DNA of 64,000 bases from Phycisphaeraceae bacterium (GCA_021299385.1 JAJTGZ010000010.1:1-64000), one strand, 5' to 3'; positions 25,023 through 33,557 are shown, counted from the first letter of the stretch. A program made the numbers and translations. The notes: generated by a model from the letters alone, not told the origin.

Positions 25023-25249
25023 GACAACTCCTCCAAATCATAAGAAATTTAATAAACCAGGCACACACCCGGTTTTCTTCAGAGAAATTATATGTCATAG
25101 GGTGAAAACGATTTGTTTTCGATCGAACAAGGTTCTGTTCAGATTTGATGAAAACCACGCCGCGGAAGGCAAAAACTAACCATGGTTACTCGCGAGCGAG
25201 ACCCCCCACAACCCCACTCGTCGCTCATCGCTCACCCCTGACCACTGCC
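25023..25249. other. A/T-rich spacer upstream of the lamin-tail gene
   Basis: This stretch is strikingly A/T-rich for the window, with short dyads (for example GAACAAGGTTCTGTTC at 25125-25140). It should hold the promoter of the lamin-tail gene. No open frame with recognisable content was found. An unannotated small RNA is possible but not supported by a clear terminator. Confidence 0.4.
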
Positions 25250-25546
25250 CTACCTCCCGCAGCTCATCTCAAACGAGCGTTGGTTGCTCCCGTCGGGCCC
25301 GATGGCAAAGCGGGCCTGCTGCCCGCAGCGCGGGCACCGCGCCAGGTACATTGTCCCATCGGGGTTTTTGTACGCGCGGCTGTAGGCGTTGGCGCACCGG
25401 AAGAAAAGCCGAAGAAATGGGCGGGCACCGGGCATACCCCCACCCTGCCCCGTCGCACCCGCACCCGGCGACCCCGGCAGACTAGCCGGCCCCGGCGTGG
25501 TGCCCGGCAGGCCAGGGATTTCAACGATGTCTCGGCCTTGGTTCAC
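25250..25546 (-). CDS. small zinc-ribbon-like protein, conserved in planctomycetes
   Basis: 98 residues from a GTG start, or 61 from the ATG at 25435, which has a better G-rich leader. The conserved part is RPFLRLFFRCANAYSRAY, YLARCPRCGQQARFAIGP and RSFEMSCG, with a CPRC knuckle and two more Cys that could complete a zinc site. I recall near-identical small proteins in many planctomycetes, but no function. The long frame upstream is only the shadow of lpxI. The GTG is preferred because IVEIPGLPG also looks family-like; this is uncertain. Confidence 0.65.
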   Translation of the reverse strand: MNQGRDIVEIPGLPGTTPGPASLPGSPGAGATGQGGGMPGARPFLRLFFRCANAYSRAYKNPDGTMYLARCPRCGQQARFAIGPDGSNQRSFEMSCGR

Positions 25547-25690
25547 GCTTCGGATATCGGTTCGGGCATCAGGCCTGGGCTTGCAAAAGATTTGGAATTC
25601 TGCTATAAAAGGGTTGTGCCGGGGGTTTGATGGTGCTAAACTAGTGCCCACTAGCCACCGCACGTTGCCAATGATTGCCGGTAGATTCCG
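25547..25690. promoter_or_regulatory. divergent promoter region between the zinc-ribbon gene and lpxI
   Basis: It contains a TATAAA (25604-25609) readable as a -10 box on the plus strand and a mirrored TTTATA on the minus strand. A second TAAACT follows near 25635. This would drive both divergent genes. No inverted repeat marks a specific operator. Confidence 0.4.
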
Positions 25691-26578
25691 ATGACCTCCG
25701 CCGCCCTGACCATCCTGCCCGACCCACCCCCGCCCGGCACGCCCGTCGGCCTGATCGCCGGGGGGGGCCGCCTGCCCATGATCGTCGCGCAGGGCTTGCG
25801 CGACAGCGGGCACCCGATCCACTGCCTCGGCCTGGCCGACCAGTACGACGCCCTCCTGCCCCCAATGTGCGCCAGTTTTCAGCAGGTCGGTCTGCTCCGC
25901 GTAGGGAGTTGGGGCCGCAAGCTCCGCACCCTCGGCGTGCACCACGCCATCATGGTCGGGCGCGTCGACAAGGCCAAGTTGATGTTCGACCCGCTCAAAC
26001 TGGTCAAACACCTGCCCGACCTGACGACCCTTGTCGGGTGGTACAAAGAACTCCGCCACGACCGCCGATCGCACGTCCTCCTCGGGTTCGTTGCACGCCA
26101 GCTCGAGCTCTCCGGCGTGCAACTGCTCGACAGCACCACCCCCATCGCCGACACCCTCGGCCATCCGGGCGTCATGACCAGCCGGCAGCCCACCCCGGAA
26201 GAGCGGGCCGATTACGAGTTTGCCTGGCCCCTGCTCGGGGAACTGCTCCGCCTGGACATCGGCCAGGCCCTGGCCGTGCGCGACCGCGACGTGATCGCCG
26301 TCGAGGGGATCGAGGGGACCGACCGGATGATCGAGCGCGCCGGCGGCCTGAGCCGGCGCAGCGGGTGGACGCTCTGCAAAGGCGCACGCTCGGGCCACGA
26401 CCGCCGAAGCGACGTGCCGACCATCGGCATCCAGACCGTCGAGAACCTCGCCGCGGCGGGTGGCACCTGCCTGGCCCTAGCCGCGGGCAGCGTCCTCATG
26501 CTCGACAAGGTGCAGACGCTCGAAGCCGCCGATCAGCTCGGCGTGGCAATCGTCGGCGTGCCGATGGCAAGGGCGTGA
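25691..26578 (+). CDS. lpxI: UDP-2,3-diacylglucosamine pyrophosphatase LpxI
   Basis: 295 residues of the LpxI (former DUF1009) family. It hydrolyses UDP-2,3-diacylglucosamine to lipid X and UMP in lipid A synthesis. The N-domain has LIAGGGRLPMIVAQGL and the linker HHAIMVGRVDKAKL. The catalytic C-domain has AVEGIEGTDRMIERAGGL and DVPTIGIQTVENLAAAGG. LpxI replaces LpxH in many non-gammaproteobacteria and implies a lipid A-bearing outer membrane. Other lpx genes are absent from the window. Confidence 0.93.
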   Translation: MTSAALTILPDPPPPGTPVGLIAGGGRLPMIVAQGLRDSGHPIHCLGLADQYDALLPPMCASFQQVGLLRVGSWGRKLRTLGVHHAIMVGRVDKAKLMFDPLKLVKHLPDLTTLVGWYKELRHDRRSHVLLGFVARQLELSGVQLLDSTTPIADTLGHPGVMTSRQPTPEERADYEFAWPLLGELLRLDIGQALAVRDRDVIAVEGIEGTDRMIERAGGLSRRSGWTLCKGARSGHDRRSDVPTIGIQTVENLAAAGGTCLALAAGSVLMLDKVQTLEAADQLGVAIVGVPMARA

Positions 26579-26582
26579 GGGC

Positions 26583-26743
26583 GGGCAATAGGGAATAGGC
26601 AATAGGCAATGGGCAATAGGCGCACAGGCCTAGTCCTGCACCTTTGCCACTCTGCCACTCTGTCACTCTGTCACTTTGCCACTTCACCACACCACCACTC
26701 AACACCTCCGCGCCTATTGCCCATTGCCCATTGCCCATTGCCC
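26583..26743. repeat. 'CAATGGGCAATAGGC' inverted-repeat element, copy 2
   Basis: Arms at 26583-26623 and 26710-26743 carry the same tandem units as the copy at 22406. The loop (26641-26691) consists of six-to-ten-base CTCTGYCACT repeats, a unit also found in reverse orientation inside the composite repeats at 32.5 and 33.6 kb. It sits between lpxI and the racemase-like gene. Confidence 0.75.
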
Positions 26744-26761
26744 TCTTCCTACACTTGCCCC

Positions 26762-27460
26762 ATGTCCAAACCCCGGCATATCGGGATCGTTGCCGCCAGC
26801 CCAGAAGGCTCCAGCCTCTGCTACCGCGAGGTCAACCGCTGCGCCATCCGCCTCGTCGGCGACACCGGACACCCGCGCATCACCCTGCACAACGAGCCGC
26901 TCGAAGACTACCTCAGCGCCGTCGAACGCGACGACTGGCACCACGTCGGCGAGCTCCTCGCACGCTCCGCCTCCGCCTTGCAGGCCTGTGGGGCCGAGTT
27001 CTGCATCATGCCCGACAACCTCCTCCAGCACGGCGTGCACATGGCCGAGCCACGCTCACCGATCCCCTGGCTGAACATGGCCGAGCTCGTCGCCCAGCAG
27101 GTCGCCGCCGCGGGGCACAAAACCGTCGGGCTTATTGGCACACGCCAGGTCATGTTCGGCTCGACCTACCAAACCCTCCTGGGCATCCGCGGCGTCAAGG
27201 TCATCGCACCCGAGGCCGCCGACGCCGAGATGTTCAACGCCATCATCTTCGGCGAACTCGTCCACGGCGAGGTAACCGCCGCCAGCCAGACCAAGTGGGT
27301 CCAGGCGATCGGCCGCCTGCAGGCCCGCGGCGCCGACGGCGTCATCCTCGGGTGCACCGAGGCCCCCCTGCTCATCGGCGCCGCACAAAGCCCCCTGCCC
27401 GTCTACGACTCGACCGCCATCCTCGCCGAGGCCGCCGCCAGGCACGCCCTCCGCCTCTAA
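26762..27460 (+). CDS. aspartate/glutamate racemase family protein
   Basis: 232 residues. Two similar halves are visible: HIGIVAASPEGSSLCYREV at the N-terminus and TVGLIGTRQVMFGSTYQTLL at the middle. The C-terminal catalytic Cys is present (GVILGCTEAPLLI). The N-terminal position, normally CNT, reads IMPDNLLQHG, so the first catalytic Cys is missing. It may be a one-base racemase acting on one enantiomer, as reported for E. coli YgeA, or have another role. The start follows an intergenic repeat. Confidence 0.8.
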   Translation: MSKPRHIGIVAASPEGSSLCYREVNRCAIRLVGDTGHPRITLHNEPLEDYLSAVERDDWHHVGELLARSASALQACGAEFCIMPDNLLQHGVHMAEPRSPIPWLNMAELVAQQVAAAGHKTVGLIGTRQVMFGSTYQTLLGIRGVKVIAPEAADAEMFNAIIFGELVHGEVTAASQTKWVQAIGRLQARGADGVILGCTEAPLLIGAAQSPLPVYDSTAILAEAAARHALRL

Positions 27461-27617
27461 CGCTCCTACCCCCGCATCGACGGGAGTTTGCGCAAAAACG
27501 GCGAACCCCAAGGGTCTATATGGTCGATAACAACACCGCGCCACTTTGGGCAAGGTGCTTCGGTTGCGCCTGTGCCTGATCGGGTCGATGGGTGGCTTTG
27601 GAGGCAAGTGTCTGGAG

Positions 27618-30374
27618 ATGTCCGCCGCGCCGCAAAAACCTGCCCCAGCAGGGGCCCAAGCCCCCAAGGGTGCTGCTGCGCAGCCCGAGGCCCCGGCACA
27701 GCCCGCCGCTACGCCCGCCCCCGCGACGAGCCAACAAGCCCCGCGCCGGCCGCGCGTGGATTGGAAGAGCGTTTGGCCGATCCCCTTAGCGATCGGTTCC
27801 GTCGCGCTGCTCGGTGCGGGGATCGTGATCGGGATTAAGCGGATGCCGACGCACGACCCGGAGTTACCCCTTGCCCGCACGCGTGCGCAGGTGGGCAGCG
27901 AGGATTACGTCAGCGCGCTGGGGACGCTCAACGCCGAGCTGCTCCCGCTGCTGAACACCGACCGCCTGAGCACCGAGCAGCAGCGTGAGTTTTACCAGTT
28001 GCGTGGGCGGAGCCTGATGTTCGGGCAGGAGAAACTGGGGGTTTCCGAGCCTGAGAACTACCGCGGGATCATCGAGGCGTTCGATGCTGGGCGTCGGCTT
28101 GGGCTTGTTCTTGAGCCGACGGACACCGCCGGGCTTGTCCAGGCGCACCTGGCGCTGGGGCAGACGGACAAGGCCGTGGCTCTGACCCGTTCGCTGGCCG
28201 GGCAGGATGAAGCCCGTCGGCTGCGGCTCTACCGGCAGATCGTCGAAGAGACGCTCAGAGGGGGCGAGCAGCGGGGTGCCCAGAAGGACCCCAATATGGG
28301 CATCGCCCTGGAACTGCTGGCCGAGTTGCTCGAGATGCCCGACCTGCCCCTGAAGGACCGGGCCTGGGTGGTGGCCCGGCAGGCGGAGTTGCGCCTGGCC
28401 GGGGGGTTTGCCGACGAGGCCGCCGTGCGCCTGCTGCGCGATGTCAACAAGTTTGACGCCCTGGACAAAGAATCCAAGGCCGAGCTGCTCTTCCTGCTCG
28501 GCAAGAGTTATTCCCTCGCCGGGATGCCGGCCGAGGCGGTGCAGTACCTTCTCGCGGCCGAGCGCGACCTGCCGGGCTTTGACGAGCGCCGGGCCGAGTC
28601 GGGCGTCCTGCGTGCCCAGGCCCAGCAAGGTTGGGGCCAGAACGAGGACGCCCGTGAACTCTTCGAGGCCGTCGCCAAGGGGTTTGCCGAGTCACCCTGG
28701 CAGGTCCCCGCGCTGCTGGGGCTAGCCGAGACGCACGGTGCGCTGGGGGATTCCAAGTCGAGCCTGGAGGCCTTCCGCGAGGTGATCGCCGCGGTCGGCA
28801 CTCGCAAGAGTGAGGGGAAAGATACCGGGGGCATCACCTACGAACTCATCGGCGAGCGATTGCTTGATCGCAGCCAGGACAAACATTTGCAAGGCTCGCC
28901 CAATGAGGCGCTCGCCTACGCCCTAGCCGCGCAGGACGCGTACCGCGCTGCCGGCAGCGTGCCCGCGGCCGTGCACCTGGCTCTGGCTCTTGCCAACCGG
29001 GGCAGCGCCGAGAAGATCATCAAGGAAGCGGGCCTGACGGGGGCCGCCCGCCCCGACTGGAGCGCGATCTCACCGGTTACCGCGACCGAGGCCAAGGGCT
29101 TCCTCATCGACGCGGGTGAGAACTACCGCCAGCACTCGCGCCTGATCACCTCGGCTGACTATGACGCGATGATGGAGAGCCTCTGGAACGCGGGCGAATC
29201 GTTCGACCGCGCCGGCGACGCCGAGGGGGCGATCGAGTCGTTCAGCACCTTCCTGCAAGGCGCCCGGGCCGACTACCCCAAACGCAGCGAGGGGGTCTTC
29301 CGCCTCGGGCAGGTCTACGAGAGCCAAGGCACCTACAACATCGCGGCGGGCCTCTACGAGCAACTCATCGCCCAGCGCGACAACCCGCAGGGGTTTGCAG
29401 GCGTCTGGGCCGACAGGTCGATCGTTCCCCTGGCCCGTTGCCTCATCAACGACACCGGTGCCGGGCCAGAATCTGCGGCCAACCCAGAAGCCAACCCAGA
29501 AGCCAAGCCAGTAGCCAACCCAGAAGCCAAATTGGGCGAAGTGGCCCCGGGGGCTAAGGAGGGGGAGGCCAAGGTTGAGGCGGGAGTCGAGGCTAGCAAG
29601 CGTGGGGCGCGCAACCAGGAGCGCGCTATCGAACTGCTGACGACCGTCATCGACGGCGGCCGGCTGCTCGAGCCGGAGGCGGAGGAATACCTTCAGGCGC
29701 TGGCCGAGCTGGGCGAACTGCACTACCGGCGTGGTGAGTACGCGCAGGCGATCGCCCGCCTGCGCGACGCGGTTCGCCGGGACCCGGATTCCGCACGCGC
29801 CGCGACGCTGCGCTACAAGATGGCCGACGCGCACCGCCTCAGCGCCGTAACGCTCGGCGAGGAGGCCAACGACGAGCCGCTGGTCGACCGGCGTGCCCGT
29901 GCCGCCGAGCGGCTAGAGCACCTGCGCGAGGCCGAGCAGCTCTACCGAACCGTCGCGGCCGACCTGGGTCGCAAGCCCTCAGGACGCCTGAGCAAGATGG
30001 AGCAGTTGATCCGCCGGAACGCGGTCTTTTATGCTGCCGATTGTGTATATATGGCCGGGAACTTTGCCGAGGCCGTCCGGCAATACCTGGCCGCCCGCGA
30101 CCAATACCCGACGGACCCCGCGAGCATGATGGGCCTGGTGCAGACCGTCAGCTCGCTGGTGAAACTCCAACGCTGGGACGAGGCCCAGGCCGTGCACGAG
30201 CGGGCCAAGGCGCTGCTGGCCTCGATGCCCGACTCGGTCTGGAACGAACCCGACCGCCTGCTGCCGATGGAACGCCGGCACTGGGAGGCGTGGCTGGAAA
30301 GCCGCCTGCAACTGGAGCAGCACACCCGCGCCAAGAGCCAGCCCGATACCACGGCTGCGGTCCCAACGCCTTAA
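27618..30374 (+). CDS. large membrane-anchored TPR protein, function unknown
   Basis: 918 residues. A Pro/Ala-rich cytoplasmic N-tail precedes one transmembrane helix (IPLAIGSVALLGAGIVIGI, about residues 58-77). Many TPR-like pairs follow through the periplasmic part (LLGLAETHGALGDSKSSLEAF, VFRLGQVYESQGTYNIAAGLY, AELGELHYRRGEYAQAIARL). At about 635-665 a low-complexity linker repeats Asn-Pro-Glu-Ala four times. The inner ATG at 27618 is chosen because the upstream 24 codons look non-coding. A periplasmic scaffold tethered to the inner membrane is the most that can be said. Confidence 0.78.
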   Translation: MSAAPQKPAPAGAQAPKGAAAQPEAPAQPAATPAPATSQQAPRRPRVDWKSVWPIPLAIGSVALLGAGIVIGIKRMPTHDPELPLARTRAQVGSEDYVSALGTLNAELLPLLNTDRLSTEQQREFYQLRGRSLMFGQEKLGVSEPENYRGIIEAFDAGRRLGLVLEPTDTAGLVQAHLALGQTDKAVALTRSLAGQDEARRLRLYRQIVEETLRGGEQRGAQKDPNMGIALELLAELLEMPDLPLKDRAWVVARQAELRLAGGFADEAAVRLLRDVNKFDALDKESKAELLFLLGKSYSLAGMPAEAVQYLLAAERDLPGFDERRAESGVLRAQAQQGWGQNEDARELFEAVAKGFAESPWQVPALLGLAETHGALGDSKSSLEAFREVIAAVGTRKSEGKDTGGITYELIGERLLDRSQDKHLQGSPNEALAYALAAQDAYRAAGSVPAAVHLALALANRGSAEKIIKEAGLTGAARPDWSAISPVTATEAKGFLIDAGENYRQHSRLITSADYDAMMESLWNAGESFDRAGDAEGAIESFSTFLQGARADYPKRSEGVFRLGQVYESQGTYNIAAGLYEQLIAQRDNPQGFAGVWADRSIVPLARCLINDTGAGPESAANPEANPEAKPVANPEAKLGEVAPGAKEGEAKVEAGVEASKRGARNQERAIELLTTVIDGGRLLEPEAEEYLQALAELGELHYRRGEYAQAIARLRDAVRRDPDSARAATLRYKMADAHRLSAVTLGEEANDEPLVDRRARAAERLEHLREAEQLYRTVAADLGRKPSGRLSKMEQLIRRNAVFYAADCVYMAGNFAEAVRQYLAARDQYPTDPASMMGLVQTVSSLVKLQRWDEAQAVHERAKALLASMPDSVWNEPDRLLPMERRHWEAWLESRLQLEQHTRAKSQPDTTAAVPTP

Positions 30375-30387
30375 CGTCCCCACCAAG

Positions 30388-30450
30388 CGGGTACCCCGGA
30401 CCTCCGGGCCGGGCTTCGACCAACGGGTACCCCGGACCTCCGGGCCGGGC
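30388..30450. repeat. two direct copies of a 27-base GC-rich element
   Basis: 30388-30414 and 30424-30450 are identical (CGGGTACCCCGGACCTCCGG followed by GCCGGGC), separated by nine bases. Each contains an internal near-palindrome. They lie just after the TPR gene. Two copies without further spacing regularity do not make a CRISPR. Confidence 0.85.
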
Positions 30451-30524
30451 GTCTTGCCCTTCTGTTGTCGCCACGCCATACAGATTGCCGATGAAGCCCG
30501 GCGTGGCGAGCGATCAGATGAAAA

Positions 30525-30562
30525 CCAACCCCACCCCTGCCCCTCCCCTCGGGGGAGGGGTT
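30525..30562. repeat. 'CCCCTCCCC..GGGGAGGGG' hairpin element, copy 1
   Basis: A nine-base perfect stem CCCCTCCCC / GGGGAGGGG with a TCG loop, preceded by CAACCCCACCCCTG. The same string ends both direct repeats at 32.7 and 33.8 kb and recurs inverted at 43748. The rest of the 268-base spacer (30375-30642) holds no gene. Confidence 0.8.
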
Positions 30563-30642
30563 CTGAGGTTGCAGCTGGGGCCACAACTCCGCTGCTTTGC
30601 GCAACCGGGCGGCCCTACTGACCGATTCAGGAGGTCGGCGAT

Positions 30643-31143
30643 ATGAACGACCAGAGCGGGACGCTGGACTTTTCGGGTGGGCCGTACGCCGAGCCGGCCA
30701 ACTGGCTGCCCAGGTTGCACAAGCTCGTGGGCGAGCAGTTGCTGCTGGCGCAGCGTCTGCTCTCGCACGCCGACGACCTGGACGCCTCGGCTGCGGAGGC
30801 CGACGACGAGCGTCTGGAGGACGTGCTGGAGCAGCGCGAGGCCGTGATACGGGAGATGCTGGTCATAGGCGAGGATTTGCGCCCGCTGCTGGAGCGTTTT
30901 ACGCAGTTGGCCACGGGTTTGCGCACGACCGAGCAGCAGGTGGTGCAGGAGCGTGTGCTGGAACTGGACACGCTGCTGGAGCAGGTCGCCCAGCGGGACG
31001 GGGGCGTGCAGCGGAGGCTGGAAGGCCGCCGGGGGCAGATCGCCCGTGCGCTGGCGGGTGTGCAGACGGCGCGTAGCGCGGCGTCGGCGTACGGGGGTTC
31101 GGGTTTATCGGCCGCCCCGCAGGCGCGCGATCTGGAAGTGTAA
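30643..31143 (+). CDS. FlgN/FliT-like helical protein (possible flagellar chaperone)
   Basis: 166 residues, almost entirely alpha-helical. Heptad-rich stretches (LHKLVGEQLLLAQRLLSHAD, LEQREAVIREMLVIGEDLRPLL, VVQERVLELDTLLEQVAQ) match the length and shape of FlgN-type export chaperones. The family call is tentative because these proteins share little sequence. AGGAGG stands eight bases before the ATG. A histidine kinase of FleS/FlrB type follows 54 bases later, which fits a flagellar regulatory pair, but no flagellar structural gene is in the window. Confidence 0.55.
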   Translation: MNDQSGTLDFSGGPYAEPANWLPRLHKLVGEQLLLAQRLLSHADDLDASAAEADDERLEDVLEQREAVIREMLVIGEDLRPLLERFTQLATGLRTTEQQVVQERVLELDTLLEQVAQRDGGVQRRLEGRRGQIARALAGVQTARSAASAYGGSGLSAAPQARDLEV

Positions 31144-31197
31144 GTTTCACGGTGTGATGGATCGGGGCCGGCAGGCCTTGGACAGAGGCACGAAGCG

Positions 31198-32121
31198 ATG
31201 CAGACCGACGCCGTCGAGGCCCAACCCGGTGCCAGTGCAGATGCCGGGGTCGGGCAGGGGATGTCAGGCCCTGAACTCGTGCGTCTGATGGGTGCGTTCA
31301 ACGACGTAACAACGCGCCTGACGCGCACGCACGAGGCGTTGCAGGCGGAGGTTACCAAACTGCGCGGCGAACTGCGCGAGGCGCACGGGCAGGTCGAGCG
31401 GAGCAAGCACCTGGCGCTGCTCGGCGAGATGGCCGCGGGGATCGCCCATGAAGTGCGCAACCCGCTGGGGTCGATCCTGCTTTATGCGCGGATGTTGCAG
31501 CAGGACCTGGGTGGGCAGCCCGAGCAGCGGTTGATTGCCGACAAGATCGCCGGGAGCGTGCAGAAACTCGAGCATGTGGTTGGGGACGTGCTGGCGTTCT
31601 CGCGTGAGGCGCCGTGCCGGCCTTTGGCGGTGGGGGCCGATGAGTTGGTGTCGGCGGCGTTGTCGGCTGCGCGCGGGGATGGGCCTGAGTGGATGGGTGT
31701 GCGTGTGGTGGTGGACGTGCCGGGGGATTTGACGCTGCTGGCTGAGCCTGAGCAGAGCCAGCGTGCGTTGGTCAACATTTTGCGCAACGCGGCGGAGATC
31801 ATGCACGAGTGTGGCACGCGTGGGCGCGAGCGGCTGATCGAGGTCGGGGCGTCGCGGGCCTCGCTGCTGGGGGCTGATGGGAAGCCGAGGGAGATGGTGG
31901 CGATCTGCGTCAAGGACTTTGGCCCTGGGCTGCCGGCTGAGAGTGCGGGGAGGTTATTTACGCCGTTTTTTACGACCAAGCGGGCGGGTACGGGGCTTGG
32001 GCTGGCGATTGTGCACCGGATCATGGACTCGCACGGGGGGCGTGTGGTGGTGCGGAGTTGGCAGGAGGGGGATGTGGCCGGGGGTGCGGTTGCGGAGTTG
32101 CTGTGGCCTGCGGGTGGGTGA
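31198..32121 (+). CDS. sensor histidine kinase (FleS/FlrB/NtrB type)
   Basis: 307 residues, no transmembrane helix. A coiled coil (about 20-70) leads into the H-box LALLGEMAAGIAHEVRNPLGSI with the phosphoacceptor His. The ATPase domain has an N-box (LVNILRNAAEIMHE), G1 (VKDFGPGLP), F-box (LFTPFFTTKRAGTGLGLAIV) and a C-terminal G2 segment. This is a complete cytoplasmic kinase. Its cognate regulator is not adjacent; the NtrC-type regulator at the start of the window already has its own kinase gene beside it, although cross-talk is possible. Confidence 0.9.
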   Translation: MQTDAVEAQPGASADAGVGQGMSGPELVRLMGAFNDVTTRLTRTHEALQAEVTKLRGELREAHGQVERSKHLALLGEMAAGIAHEVRNPLGSILLYARMLQQDLGGQPEQRLIADKIAGSVQKLEHVVGDVLAFSREAPCRPLAVGADELVSAALSAARGDGPEWMGVRVVVDVPGDLTLLAEPEQSQRALVNILRNAAEIMHECGTRGRERLIEVGASRASLLGADGKPREMVAICVKDFGPGLPAESAGRLFTPFFTTKRAGTGLGLAIVHRIMDSHGGRVVVRSWQEGDVAGGAVAELLWPAGG

Positions 32122-32173
32122 ATGTGGGGGGCTTGACCTTGGGCGGTGGGTTGCGGACGATTGGTGTTCAGCC

Positions 32174-32265
32174 GGAGAGGTGGCCGAGCGGCTGAAGGCG
32201 GCGGTTTGCTAAACCGTTATACGTGGTATTTCCGCGTATCGGGGGTTCGAATCCCCCCCTCTCCG
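32174..32265 (+). tRNA. tRNA-Ser(GCT)
   Basis: A class II tRNA of 92 bases. The acceptor pairs GGAGAGG with CCTCTCC, the anticodon is GCT (32208-32210) in the loop TTGCTAA, and there is a long variable arm. The T-arm carries GGTTCGAATCC. CCA is not encoded. It reads AGC/AGU codons. Confidence 0.96.
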
Positions 32266-32355
32266 CTTTCTGTGTCCGCCGGCCCTGTGGGCTTGCGGGC
32301 GAGCGTGTTGGTGGCTTGGGCATGGCGGGGTGCCTGGGCGACAATCTGAAGGTAC

Positions 32356-32428
32356 GGGGCGGTAACTCAATTGGTAGAGTGCCAGCTTTGCAAGCTGGAA
32401 GTTGAGAGTTCGAGTCTCTTCCGCTCCA
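32356..32428 (+). tRNA. tRNA-Ala(TGC)
   Basis: A 73-base tRNA. The acceptor GGGGCGG pairs with CCGCTCC and includes the G3-U70 wobble that defines alanine identity. The anticodon TGC is at 32389-32391 in the loop TTTGCAA; the T-arm is AGTTCGAGTCT. CCA is not encoded. It lies 90 bases after tRNA-Ser and three bases before a composite repeat. Confidence 0.96.
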
Positions 32429-32430
32429 TT

Positions 32431-32689
32431 TTGGAAAGAGTTTTACTCCAGAGGCCCAGAGAGCCCAGAGGGGGAATTACTCAGAGGACGGAGGGGCAGA
32501 GGGGTAGAGGAAGAGTGGAAGAGTGGCAGAGTGGCGAAGTGGCGAAGTTTTTTTTGTGGGTGGCTTTGGTGGTAGCGTGCATCACCCTGGCATTTGCTTG
32601 GCGTTGCTTCGCTGACCTCCGCGAACCTCTTTTGCACGGGGGTTGTGTGAGCCAACCCCACCCCTGCCCCTCCCCTCGGGGGAGGGGTT
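32431..32689 (+). repeat. composite direct repeat, left copy
   Basis: It opens with TTGGAAAG...TTTTACTCCAGAGGCCCAG, continues with GAGTGG-type tandem units and a TTGTGGGTGG segment, and ends in the CCCCTCCCC/GGGGAGGGG hairpin. A same-orientation copy is at 33558-33820. Ends are well conserved, the centre is diverged. Together they bracket a single methyltransferase gene. Confidence 0.85.
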
Positions 32690-32716
32690 GAATACAAGAA
32701 ATATCCGTGATTTGGA

Positions 32717-33547
32717 TTAGCTCTTGCGAGGTTGGTGGTGGGTTGGCGCGAGGACCCAGAGGTAGTAGCCGAGTGTGGCTTGGGGGCGGGGTGTGCCCTC
32801 GGCGTTGTAGATGGCTTGGACTTGCCAGCCTGCTTTGGTGATGAGGGTGCGCCACTGGGCGTGGGAGTAGGTGCGGAGGGTGTAGGTGCTGTCGACTTGT
32901 TTTTCTTGCCCGCTGGTATTGATGAGCATGGTGCTGATGACCTGCTCGGTGCGTGAGCGGCCGAGGTGGGGTGGGGGGAGGTACTGGACGACTTGCTTGA
33001 CGCGGATGTTGCCGGTTGGGGTTTGGCGTTTGCCGGTCCAGACGTCCTCGCTGGGCTGGGCGAGGGCAGGCTGGGCGGTCTCGATGCCGACGATGTAGAT
33101 GCCGTGGGGGTGGAGCGCTCGGCGTGTGCAGGAGAGGTGGGCGAGCATCTGCCGATCGGTCATCAGGTGGCGGATGGAGTTGATGGTGCAGAAGGCAACG
33201 TCGGCGGGGGCGTCGAGGCTGAAGCGGGTCATGTCGCCGACGAGGAACTGAAGGTGCTGGCGGGCGCGGGGGGGCAGGAGTGCTGCGCGGGCGCGGGCGT
33301 AGGCGATCATGTTGGCGGAGAGGTCCAGGCCGGTGGCTGTGTGCCCTTTGCGGGCGAGGTGGAGGAGGAAGCGTCCGGTGCCGGAGGCGGGTTCGAGGAA
33401 GTGGATGGGTTTGGTGGAGAGGATGCGGGGGAGGTGTGCGCGGGCGAGTGAGAGGAGGGTGTCGGCTTCATCGGCGGTGCCGGGGGCGTGGAGGACGTCG
33501 TAGATGAGTGGGTCGGCGTAGAAGTCGTCGCGGTGGGTGGTATGCAT
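32717..33547 (-). CDS. SAM-dependent methyltransferase, class I
   Basis: 276 residues. Motif I is FLEPASGTGRFLLHLARKG, motif II region GLDLSANMIAYARAR, and the motif IV-like segment is VAFCTINSIRHL. This is a Rossmann methyltransferase of the methyltransferase-11/25 type. The C-terminal 110 residues (QVVQYLPPPHLGRS, then TYSHAQWRTLITKAGWQVQAIY) form a substrate cap; the substrate is unknown. The gene is isolated between two direct copies of a 260-base composite repeat, next to two tRNA genes, which suggests it was mobilised or can be lost by recombination. Confidence 0.87.
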   Translation of the reverse strand: MHTTHRDDFYADPLIYDVLHAPGTADEADTLLSLARAHLPRILSTKPIHFLEPASGTGRFLLHLARKGHTATGLDLSANMIAYARARAALLPPRARQHLQFLVGDMTRFSLDAPADVAFCTINSIRHLMTDRQMLAHLSCTRRALHPHGIYIVGIETAQPALAQPSEDVWTGKRQTPTGNIRVKQVVQYLPPPHLGRSRTEQVISTMLINTSGQEKQVDSTYTLRTYSHAQWRTLITKAGWQVQAIYNAEGTPRPQATLGYYLWVLAPTHHQPRKS

Positions 33548-33557
33548 TGGGGAGGTG

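Noticed and set aside
25125-25140. GAAC...GTTC dyad as a LexA box
   Set aside because: The spacing is GAAC-N3-GTTC rather than N4, and the neighbouring genes are not SOS genes.
25250-26398. Long minus-strand frame antisense to lpxI
   Set aside because: Only its 3' part past lpxI shows a conserved protein; the remainder mirrors the lpxI coding sequence and has no recognisable domain.
30388-30450. Candidate CRISPR array
   Set aside because: Only two repeat copies with a nine-base gap, palindromic throughout, and no cas genes in the window.
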